DNA of 64,000 nt, taken from NCBI RefSeq assembly GCF_000308815.1, contig NZ_BAFX01000108.1, positions 1 to 64,000 on the forward strand, given 5' to 3'. Origin of the DNA: Nocardia concava NBRC 100430. Its GTDB lineage: Bacteria > Actinomycetota > Actinomycetes > Mycobacteriales > Mycobacteriaceae. The position numbers and the translations under genes are program-made. Shown here in pieces: positions 9,628-15,971 of the stretch. Each line of letters begins with the position of its first letter. Within the stretch, counting starts at the first letter, position 1. The notes below the pieces were generated by a model that saw only the letters and a program-made list of their open reading frames with translations, ran no database searches and had not been told where the DNA came from.

Positions 9628-9644
9628 TTTCCGCAATGCGGAAA
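9628..9644. promoter_or_regulatory. Palindromic operator upstream of hyi (putative IclR-type site)
   Basis: TTTCCGCAATGCGGAAA is a perfect palindrome about a single central base. It lies 51 bp upstream of the hyi start and about 20 bp downstream of the predicted -10 element, suited to repression by blocking. Its core TTCCG-N5-CGGAA also occurs in front of the IclR-type gene at 15174-15188. Confidence 0.65.
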
Positions 9645-9664
9645 TGTTTTTCTGGGATATGAAA

Positions 9665-9694
9665 ATGCTAATGCTCCCAGAACAATCCCGTCAA
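9665..9694 (-). promoter_or_regulatory. Predicted sigma-70-type promoter of the glyoxylate operon
   Basis: On the minus strand TTGACG (9694-9689) is followed after 18 bp by TAGCAT (9670-9665). Transcription would start around 9658 and run through the operator at 9628-9644 into hyi. Confidence 0.45.
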
Positions 9695-9736
9695 GGAGTC
9701 CCGGGAGCTACTAGCCAGTACTGTGTGGACCTACGA

Positions 9737-11140
9737 TCAGCGGATATCGTCCTCGAGACGATCGCCCAACTCGTCCTTCGCGTCATCAGCCGCCGCGAAC
9801 ACCGAAGCGCCAGGCTTGTTTCCGCGTTTGAACTCGTTGAACGCCAGGTTCAACACGATCGCCGCGATGGCGGTCGCCGAGATGCCGGAGTGCATGACGA
9901 CCCCGATGCCGGTCGGGAACTTGTCCCAGAACGTCGGTGCGGCAATGGGAATCACGCCCACGCCGACCGCCACGGCCACCAGAACCATATTCAGGTTGTC
10001 GGTGAAGTCGACCCGCGCCAGCGTGCGGATGCCGCTCGCCGCGACGGAACCGAACAACACGATGCCCGCACCGCCGAGGACGGGATACGGAATCCCGGCC
10101 ACCACGGCTCCCACGATCGGGAACAGGCCCAGCAGTGCCAGCACGACACCGCCTGTCGCGACCACGAATCGGCTCTTGATGCCGGTGAGCGCGACCAGCC
10201 CCACGTTCTGCGCGAAGGCGCTGCACGGGAAGCTGCCGAACAGCGGAGCCACACCCGAGGACAGCATGTCGGCCCGCAGACCGGCCGCCACCCGCTTGGA
10301 ATCGGCTTCGGTACCGACGATTTCGCTGATCGCGAGCACGTCGGCGGTGGTCTCCACCATGATCACCAGGATCACGATGGTCATCGAGACGATCGCCCCG
10401 ACCTGGAAGGTCGGCCCGCCGAAGTGCAGGATCGGCGGCAGCGCAATGATTTTCGCGTCGCCGACCTTGGAGAAGTCGGCGTGGCCGGTGGCCGCCGCGA
10501 TAATGGTGCCGATCACGAGGCCGATGAGGATCGACAGTCGCGAGATGGCGCCCTGGAACAGCCGGCTGATCACCAGGATGATGACCAGGGTCATGCCCGC
10601 GAAGCCGATATTGCCCATCGAGCCGAAGTCGGCGGCCTTGGGGTTGTTGCCCATCGCCCACCGGAATGCGGTGGGCAGCAACGAGAGTCCGATCACGGTG
10701 ATGATCGTTCCGGTCACCACCGAGGGGAAGAACCGCACCAGTTTCGCGAAGAAACTGGATAGCACCAACCCGATCGCACCGGCGACGATGATCGCGCCGA
10801 AGACCGGCCGCAGCCCGCCCTCCTGCGCGATGGTGACCATCGTCGAGACGCTGACGAACGAAATGCCCTGCACGATGGGCAATCTGGAGCCGATCGGCCC
10901 GATGCCCAGGGTTTGCAGCAGGGTCGCCAGACCGGAGACGAACAGGCCCGCTGTCACCAGCAGCGCCATGTCCGTCGCCGAGAGTCCGGCCGCACCTCCC
11001 ACGATGAGCGGCGGTGCGATCACACCGCCGTACATCGTCAGGATGTGCTGAGTTCCGTAGACCAGGGACTGCCCCAGGGAATAACGCTGATCCTCGGGAC
11101 GCGTCGCGGTCACTTGCACGCGGCTATGGTCATCGCCCAT
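9737..11140 (-). CDS. NCS2-family nucleobase (xanthine/urate-type) permease
   Basis: 467 residues from ATG 11140, chosen for AGGAGG seven bases upstream; a longer in-frame GTG at 11257 would run into the uricase gene. There are about 12-14 hydrophobic segments. The family motif region 'GFPCSAFAQNVGLVALTGIKSR' appears here as 'GSFPCSAFAQNVGLVALTGIK', and the Q/E motif as 'VMVETTADVLAISEIV'. NCS2 members import xanthine, uric acid or uracil with a cation. It follows uricase by 61 bp on the same strand, so urate or a related purine is the likely cargo. A second copy of the family lies at 13053-14420. Confidence 0.9.
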   Translation of the reverse strand: MGDDHSRVQVTATRPEDQRYSLGQSLVYGTQHILTMYGGVIAPPLIVGGAAGLSATDMALLVTAGLFVSGLATLLQTLGIGPIGSRLPIVQGISFVSVSTMVTIAQEGGLRPVFGAIIVAGAIGLVLSSFFAKLVRFFPSVVTGTIITVIGLSLLPTAFRWAMGNNPKAADFGSMGNIGFAGMTLVIILVISRLFQGAISRLSILIGLVIGTIIAAATGHADFSKVGDAKIIALPPILHFGGPTFQVGAIVSMTIVILVIMVETTADVLAISEIVGTEADSKRVAAGLRADMLSSGVAPLFGSFPCSAFAQNVGLVALTGIKSRFVVATGGVVLALLGLFPIVGAVVAGIPYPVLGGAGIVLFGSVAASGIRTLARVDFTDNLNMVLVAVAVGVGVIPIAAPTFWDKFPTGIGVVMHSGISATAIAAIVLNLAFNEFKRGNKPGASVFAAADDAKDELGDRLEDDIR

Positions 11141-11201
11141 CGCCGCACCTCCTACTAACTCAATGAAGAAGAACTCAGCGTGGTGCTCAGCCCTGTGCCG
11201 G

Positions 11202-12107
11202 TCAGCAAAAGCCCGGGATGGCGGTCCAGGCGTTGCCGGCGTCGCGCGCGTCGTCACGCTCGACGGTGGCCTCGATGAGGCCGTAGGGACGATCCGCGGC
11301 GATGAAGACCTCGCCCGGGTTGTCCACGTGGAAGGGGCTCAGGTCCACCAGGAAGTGGTGCTTGTTCGGGGCCGAGAACTTGATCTCGGCGACCTCGGTG
11401 AACTGCTCGAGCACGGCGCGACCCATCGAGTAGAGGGTCTGCTGCAGCGCGTAGGAGTGCACCACGGCGAACTGGCGCAGCAGCACCTTCAGGATGGCGT
11501 CGTAGGTCTTGTCCCAGTCGACATCGGTGTGGTTGTAGCGCCACTTGGCCACCAGCGAGGTCGCCATGATGCGATCGTTGGTCGGCTGCAGGGTGGTGTA
11601 CTTGTCCTTGAAGAAGCCGTGGAACTCCGAGCCCGTGGTCTTGAGGAGCACGAGGTCCTTCACACCGGACACCACGTGCGCCACGCGATCCGGGCCGACG
11701 CCGTCGACGTTCACGACGGTGGTGCGTACGCCCTGGCCCGACTTCACGAACGAGTGATCGTGCGGCTGGCCGTCGACCTCGATGCGATCCCAGGCGTACT
11801 CCTCGACCTCGATGCGCGCACCGGTGGCGGTGGGGGCACGCGAGATGAAGTGATCGGCCAGGGTGAGGCCGTACTCCTCGATGGAGTGGATGCCCTTCTC
11901 CTTGGCGAAGGCGAAGGCGGTGTTCTTCTGGGTGTCGGTGGGCAGCACGTCGGCCTGGTCACCGGTGATGTGGGCGTCGGAGAACTCACCGCGCAGCGAG
12001 GTCGAGACGTTCAGATCGCGGATCTGGTGGCGCGGGGTGTCGCGGTAGACGCGGACGACGCGGTTCTCGGCCTTGCCGTACTGGTTCTGTCCCAGCTTGA
12101 TTGCCAT
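11202..12107 (-). CDS. uao: Urate oxidase (uricase)
   Basis: 301 residues, the normal length of this cofactor-free enzyme, which oxidises urate to 5-hydroxyisourate. It starts 'MAIKLGQNQYGKAENRVVRVYRD', contains 'TDTQKNTAFAFAKEKG' and 'LKTTGSEFHGFF', and ends with the conserved 'SAPNKHHFLVDLSPFHVDN'. GAGGAAG lies about 11 bases before ATG 12107. It is followed by the permease and preceded, 6 bp away, by 5-hydroxyisourate hydrolase, so the products of one reaction feed the next enzyme. Confidence 0.96.
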   Translation of the reverse strand: MAIKLGQNQYGKAENRVVRVYRDTPRHQIRDLNVSTSLRGEFSDAHITGDQADVLPTDTQKNTAFAFAKEKGIHSIEEYGLTLADHFISRAPTATGARIEVEEYAWDRIEVDGQPHDHSFVKSGQGVRTTVVNVDGVGPDRVAHVVSGVKDLVLLKTTGSEFHGFFKDKYTTLQPTNDRIMATSLVAKWRYNHTDVDWDKTYDAILKVLLRQFAVVHSYALQQTLYSMGRAVLEQFTEVAEIKFSAPNKHHFLVDLSPFHVDNPGEVFIAADRPYGLIEATVERDDARDAGNAWTAIPGFC

Positions 12108-12113
12108 GTGAGT

Positions 12114-12449
12114 TCAGCTTCCTCGGTAGGTGGAATAGGCGAAGGGGCTCATGAGCAGGGGCACGTGGTAGTGCTCGCCCGCTTGTCCGGCGACCTTGAA
12201 GGTGATCGAGACCGTCGGATAGAAGTAGGTCTGATTCGTTGCGGCGGCATAGCTTTCGATGTCGAAGGTGAGGCGGTAGTTACCGGCCTCGAGGCCTTCG
12301 GGGCCGAGATCCTTGATTCGGCCGTCGTCATCGGTCTTGCCCTCGGCCACGACCCGGACTTCCGGGCCGACCTGTTCCAGCCGCACCTCGACGCCGGCCG
12401 CGGGCTTGCCCAGCGCGGAGTCGAGGATGTGCGTCGTAATGGTGCTCAC
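12114..12449 (-). CDS. 5-hydroxyisourate hydrolase (transthyretin-like)
   Basis: 111 residues from GTG 12449; the GTGA overlap with the OHCU decarboxylase stop fixes this start, and length and N terminus agree with the family. It begins 'TTHILDSALGKPAAGVEVRLE', keeps the catalytic histidine of the N-terminal motif, and ends 'PFAYSTYRGS', the invariant Y-R-G-S tail. It hydrolyses 5-hydroxyisourate to OHCU. It lies between OHCU decarboxylase and uricase in the urate operon. Confidence 0.95.
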   Translation of the reverse strand: MSTITTHILDSALGKPAAGVEVRLEQVGPEVRVVAEGKTDDDGRIKDLGPEGLEAGNYRLTFDIESYAAATNQTYFYPTVSITFKVAGQAGEHYHVPLLMSPFAYSTYRGS

Positions 12450-12943
12450 GCGTCGAATACCTTTCGCAGGCGGAGAACGGCGATCTTGCGGAGTTCCTCG
12501 GCGACCGTGGCCGCCTCGGTGTCGTCGTCGTTGGTGAGACGCTGGTTCAGGCTCGCCAGGATCTGCTCGGCCGACAGGCCGGTGGCGCAAATCAGGAAGA
12601 CCCTGCCGAAACGCTTCTCGTAGGCGAGATTGCCCTCGAGCAGCTGCGCGGCCACGGATTCGTCCTGGCTGACGCCGGACTGTTCCTGACGCGACCACGC
12701 GGAGTGGGTGTCCTTGCCCTGTACCCGATCACCGATGCGGGGGTGTGCCGACAGTGCGCGGTCCACCTCGGAGGCGGGGAGACCGGCGGCGAGCTCATCG
12801 GCCCGGGCCAGCACGCCGTCGATATCGGCGTAGGGCCGGGCCGCCAGCACGCCGTCCGCCCAGCTCGGGGCATCACAGCAGGTCAGCAGGACCGGCAAGA
12901 GTTCTTCACTCGCTGTCGAATTGAATTCGACCAACGTCACCAT
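12446..12943 (-). CDS. uraD: 2-oxo-4-hydroxy-4-carboxy-5-ureidoimidazoline (OHCU) decarboxylase
   Basis: 165 residues, usual length. The catalytic histidine lies in 'LSAHPRIGDRVQGKDTHSAWSRQEQSGV', and the helical C-terminal part 'FLICATGLSAEQILASLNQRLTND' is typical. The enzyme converts OHCU to S-allantoin. It is the first gene of the operon uraD - 5-hydroxyisourate hydrolase - uricase - permease. Its promoter region carries two palindromes (12963-12984 and 13018-13032) that recur before the second permease. AGAGAGG precedes ATG 12943. Confidence 0.94.
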   Translation of the reverse strand: MVTLVEFNSTASEELLPVLLTCCDAPSWADGVLAARPYADIDGVLARADELAAGLPASEVDRALSAHPRIGDRVQGKDTHSAWSRQEQSGVSQDESVAAQLLEGNLAYEKRFGRVFLICATGLSAEQILASLNQRLTNDDDTEAATVAEELRKIAVLRLRKVFDA

Positions 12944-12962
12944 TGGCGCTACCTCTCTCGGA

Positions 12963-12984
12963 TAGCGGAAGGGTGATTCCGCTA
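12963..12984. promoter_or_regulatory. Inverted repeat in the urate operon promoter
   Basis: TAGCGGAA (12963-12970) and TTCCGCTA (12977-12984) form a perfect 8-bp inverted repeat with spacer GGGTGA. The same arms with spacer GGGTCA occur at 14440-14461. The TTCCG half sites resemble the palindromes at 9628-9644 and 15174-15188, so the same regulator may bind, though the half-site arrangement is reversed. Confidence 0.6.
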
Positions 12985-13017
12985 CGGATGAAGCGTGTCA
13001 CGGGCCACAACAGTTAG

Positions 13018-13032
13018 TCAACATTTTGTTGA
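13018..13032. promoter_or_regulatory. Second palindrome in the urate operon promoter
   Basis: TCAACATTTTGTTGA is a 15-bp palindrome with 6-bp arms. On the minus strand it overlaps a TTGACT that could be the -35 element of the urate operon. A matching TCAAC-N5-GTTGA stands at the same place before the second permease (14495-14509). Confidence 0.5.
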
Positions 13033-13052
13033 AAATATACGGAAACTGCTGG

Positions 13053-14420
13053 TCAGAGCGCTTCACAAGCCGATTTTGCACTTGCCGAAATGTTGCTGGT
13101 CCGAGCGCGGAACAGCTGGTTGAGCACCAGGGCCGTCACACAGCCCGCACTGATGCCGGAGGCCATGATGATCGAGAACGGGCCAGGCAGACCGGCATAG
13201 AAGGACGGGGCCACGGTCGGGGTCATGCCGATGAACAGCGAGACGCCCACGATCAGCGAGTTGATCGGGTCGCCCAGATCGGCCTTGGCCAGATGCCGGA
13301 TGCCGCTGGCGGCCACGGTGCCGAACAGGACCAGGCCGGTTCCGCCGAGGGCCGGTTTGGGAACCAGCTCGACGACCGCGCTAGCCACCGGGAACAGGCC
13401 CAGCAGCACCAGCAGCGCGCCGCTCACGGCGACCACGTACCGGCTGTACATCCTGGTCAGCGCGACCAGCCCGACGTTCTGAGCGAATGCGCCACAGGCG
13501 AATCCGCCCATCACCGAGGCCAGCATGGTGCCGATGCCGGCGGCCCGCAGACCGCCCGCGATGTGGTGTTCCTCGGCGGGCCGCTCCACGATCTCACCGA
13601 GCGCCATCATGGTGGCGGTGCTCTCGGTCATCACCACGAGCATGACGATGCACAGCGAGAGGATCGCGCCGATCTGGAACTGCGGTGCGCCGAAGTGCCA
13701 CGGCGGGATGAAACCGACCAGCGCGGCGCCGCGCACGGGAGCCGTATCCAGCAGTCCCAGTGGCCAACCCAGCAGCGAGCCCGCGACGAGACCGATCAGC
13801 AGGGCCAGCTGGCGGCCGAAGCCCTTCAGGAAGCGATGGCACAGCAGCACGACCACGAGTGCGAACGCGGCGTCGGCGAGGTTCTTCATCGGCACGTGCG
13901 CCGAATCCATCGAGCCCTCGCCCGCACCACTGATCCAGCCGAGGGCGACCGGCAGCAGGGACAGTCCGATGAGCGATATGACCGTGCCGCCCACGATGGG
14001 CGGGAAGAAGCGGCTCAGCTTCGAGAAGTAAGGGGCCGCGAAGACGGCCATCGCGCCGGCGACCAGGGTCGCGCCGAAGATGACGGGCAGCGCCTGGCCC
14101 GGGGCCGCATCCTTGGCGATGGCAAGAATCGGGCCGACCGCGGCGAAGGAGCCGCCGTTGATCAGCGGCATGCGCGCGCCGAACTTCCACCAGCCCAGCG
14201 ACTGCAGCAGGGTGGCGAGTCCGGCGGTGAACAGGCTCGCGGTAATGAGCAGGACGGTTTCACTCGAGCTCAAACCGACTGCCGCACCGACGATCAGGGG
14301 CGGGGCGACGACACCCGCGACCATGGCCGCGATGTGCTGGAGGCCGCCCGCGAGGAGTTGGAATGCCGGGGGTACGACGTCGACCGGATGTCGTTCTGGG
14401 GCTTCGGGAGCCGTCTCCAT
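13053..14420 (-). CDS. Second NCS2-family purine permease
   Basis: 455 residues with about 12-14 hydrophobic segments. Motifs: 'ACGAFAQNVGLVALTRMYSRYV' and 'VVMTESTATMMALGEIVERP', the NCS2 substrate-site regions. It is related to but clearly distinct from the permease at 9737-11140. Transcribed on the minus strand from its own promoter, whose sequence over roughly 95 bp is a near copy of that in front of uraD. It ends about 110 bp before the uraD start. The second transporter suggests a different purine or a different affinity. Confidence 0.9.
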   Translation of the reverse strand: METAPEAPERHPVDVVPPAFQLLAGGLQHIAAMVAGVVAPPLIVGAAVGLSSSETVLLITASLFTAGLATLLQSLGWWKFGARMPLINGGSFAAVGPILAIAKDAAPGQALPVIFGATLVAGAMAVFAAPYFSKLSRFFPPIVGGTVISLIGLSLLPVALGWISGAGEGSMDSAHVPMKNLADAAFALVVVLLCHRFLKGFGRQLALLIGLVAGSLLGWPLGLLDTAPVRGAALVGFIPPWHFGAPQFQIGAILSLCIVMLVVMTESTATMMALGEIVERPAEEHHIAGGLRAAGIGTMLASVMGGFACGAFAQNVGLVALTRMYSRYVVAVSGALLVLLGLFPVASAVVELVPKPALGGTGLVLFGTVAASGIRHLAKADLGDPINSLIVGVSLFIGMTPTVAPSFYAGLPGPFSIIMASGISAGCVTALVLNQLFRARTSNISASAKSACEAL

Positions 14421-14439
14421 TGGCGCTGCCTCTCTCGGA

Positions 14440-14461
14440 TAGCGGAAGGGTCATTCCGCTA
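14440..14461. promoter_or_regulatory. Inverted repeat in the second permease promoter
   Basis: TAGCGGAA (14440-14447) and TTCCGCTA (14454-14461) with spacer GGGTCA: the same operator-like element as at 12963-12984, at the same distance (20 bp) from the downstream start codon. Confidence 0.6.
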
Positions 14462-14494
14462 AGCGAGAAGAGTGGCACGGGCCACAAAGCAGGG

Positions 14495-14509
14495 TCAACA
14501 GTTCGTTGA
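14495..14509. promoter_or_regulatory. Second palindrome in the second permease promoter
   Basis: TCAACAGTTCGTTGA has 5-bp arms and overlaps TTGACC on the minus strand, a possible -35 element. It is the counterpart of 13018-13032. Confidence 0.45.
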
Positions 14510-14538
14510 ATATATATCTGTCGGCCGATTGGCCTTCG

Positions 14539-14925
14539 CTACGCCCGTTCGCGGTTGAGGTAGTTGTAGACCGTGAAGCGGGTGACGCCGAGCGCTGCCG
14601 CGACGGTTTCGGCCGACTTGCGGAAGGTGAACGCGCCCCGCTCTTCCAGCAATCGCACGGCACGCTGCTTGTCGGCGCGCGGCAGGCCGGTGAGCGGGCC
14701 GCCCAGCTCGCCCGCCACCTCCTCCAGCAACTTCTCCAGACCGCCCAGGGTGTCGGGCTCGGGTGCACCGAACCGCACGCAGGCCAGCGTCTTCCCCTCC
14801 CACACCACGGGAATGTCCTCGGCGGTGGCGTTTTCCGGCTCCACCAGCCGGCCGCCGGTCTTGTCCAGAATCGGGGCGAGGGTCACCAGCACCGGATGCA
14901 CCTCGCCCGGCGAACGTTCAGTCAT
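14539..14925 (-). CDS. YheO/DauR-like helix-turn-helix protein
   Basis: 128 residues. The C-terminal part 'RLLEERGAFTFRKSAETVAAALGVTRFTVYNYLNRERA' (about 90-128) is an HTH_22-type DNA-binding domain as in YheO/DauR. The N-terminal half contains 'HPVLVTLAPILDKTGGRLVEP', a possible ligand-binding part that is much shorter than the PAS-like domain of the family. Its ATG overlaps the end of the thiamine-binding-like gene by eight bases, so both are made together. The pair is divergent from the IclR-type regulator and sits in the urate locus, which suggests a second regulator of purine use. Confidence 0.7.
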   Translation of the reverse strand: MTERSPGEVHPVLVTLAPILDKTGGRLVEPENATAEDIPVVWEGKTLACVRFGAPEPDTLGGLEKLLEEVAGELGGPLTGLPRADKQRAVRLLEERGAFTFRKSAETVAAALGVTRFTVYNYLNRERA

Positions 14926-15157
14926 CCTGCTCGACCTGCATCGTCACTCTCGTCGCGCCATTGGCGAAGGCGGTCAGCATGATCTCGCCCAGCACCGGCA
15001 GCAGTTTGTCGTCCGTCCCGGTCACCAGCGTGCCCAAAGGACCGAAATCGCATTCCAGACCGGCCGATTCGGCGAGCTCGAGGGCCGCCAGCGCATGCGG
15101 CGGCGCCTCCCCTTCGCCATGGAACGGTTCGGTCGTGAACTCCGCGCGTAGCCGCAT
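14918..15157 (-). CDS. MTH1187/YkoF-like thiamine-binding-type protein
   Basis: A 79-residue single-domain protein, 'MRLRAEFTTEPFHGEGEAPPHALAALELAESAGLECDFGPLGTLVTG...' ending 'GATRVTMQVEQDD'. The ferredoxin-like beta-alpha-beta layout and the 'EFTTEPF...GPLGT...G' pattern fit the MTH1187/YkoF family (PF01910). Family members bind thiamine or a similar small ligand. Overlaps the HTH gene downstream by eight bases. In this purine locus the ligand might be a purine breakdown product; that is inference. Confidence 0.65.
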   Translation of the reverse strand: MRLRAEFTTEPFHGEGEAPPHALAALELAESAGLECDFGPLGTLVTGTDDKLLPVLGEIMLTAFANGATRVTMQVEQDD

Positions 15158-15173
15158 GTGGCACAGGCTACTA

Positions 15174-15188
15174 TTCCGGCATTCGGAA
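15174..15188. promoter_or_regulatory. Operator between the IclR-type gene and the divergent pair
   Basis: TTCCGGCATTCGGAA: TTCCG arms with a 5-bp centre, same spacing as at 9629-9643. It occupies the 49-bp gap between the divergent starts at 15157 and 15207, ending five bases before the IclR ribosome-binding site. Autoregulation and control of the divergent pair are likely. Confidence 0.65.
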
Positions 15189-15206
15189 AACTAAGGAGGA
15201 CCGGGA

Positions 15207-15971
15207 GTGCCCGCAGCTAAGGGGCCCAAGGCCGGCGCCGGGGGTGTGCAGTCCATCGAGCGTGCGTTCGGGCTGCTCGAGCTCATGGCGGACGAGGGCG
15301 GCATGATGGGGCTTTCGCAGCTGGCCACCGAGTCTGGTCTGCCGCTGCCGACCATTCACCGGCTGGTGCGGACGCTGGTGGATCTGGGGTACCTGCATCA
15401 GGAGCCGTCGCGCAAATATGTGCTGGGGCCCAAGCTGATCAAGCTCGGCGAGAGCTCCTCGCAGATGCTGGCCGTGCTGGCCCGGCCGCATTTGCAGCGG
15501 CTGGTCGACGAGCTGGGTGAGTCGGCGAACATGGCGATGCTGGACGGGGACCAGATCGTCTATGTGGCGCAGGTGCAGTCGCGGCACTCCATGCGCATGT
15601 TCACCGAGGTGGGTCGGCGCGCGCTGCCGCACTGCACGGCGGTGGGCAAGGCGATACTGGCCGGATCGCCGCCCGAGCTGACCCGGAATCTCTTGGCCCG
15701 CACCGGAATGCCGCGCTACACCGATTCCACCATCACCGATCCCGATGAGTTCGCAGGCCAGCTCGCCGAGGCCGCCCGCACCGGGTACGCCATGGACGAG
15801 GGCGAGCAGGAGATGGGCGTGCGGTGCGTGGCCGTGGCGGTGCCCAAAGCTCCGGCGCGACTGGCGATTTCGGTGTCCGGTCCAGTGGGGCGGATGACCG
15901 AGGAGCTGGTGGCGCGCGCCGCGCCGCTGCTCACCGAGGTGGCCGAGGCACTGTCCGACGACCTGCGCTGA
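15207..15971 (+). CDS. IclR-family transcriptional regulator of purine/glyoxylate catabolism
   Basis: 254 residues from GTG 15207 with AAGGAGGA seven bases upstream. The N-terminal winged helix (about 10-70) reads 'VQSIERAFGLLELMADEGGMMGLSQLATESGLPLPTIHRLVRTLVDLGYLHQ'. The IclR effector domain follows with 'SRHSMRMFTEVGRRALPHCTAVGKAILAG' and 'GVRCVAVAVPKAPARLAISVSGPVGRM'. Placement resembles AllR-type repressors of allantoin and glyoxylate genes, whose effectors are allantoin or glyoxylate. Related palindromes stand before hyi, uraD and the second permease. The gene stops one base before the convergent molybdoenzyme gene ends. Confidence 0.92.
   Translation: MPAAKGPKAGAGGVQSIERAFGLLELMADEGGMMGLSQLATESGLPLPTIHRLVRTLVDLGYLHQEPSRKYVLGPKLIKLGESSSQMLAVLARPHLQRLVDELGESANMAMLDGDQIVYVAQVQSRHSMRMFTEVGRRALPHCTAVGKAILAGSPPELTRNLLARTGMPRYTDSTITDPDEFAGQLAEAARTGYAMDEGEQEMGVRCVAVAVPKAPARLAISVSGPVGRMTEELVARAAPLLTEVAEALSDDLR

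Noticed and set aside
11163-12623. A 486-codon plus-strand frame
   Set aside because: Antisense to uricase and 5-hydroxyisourate hydrolase, which are unambiguous.
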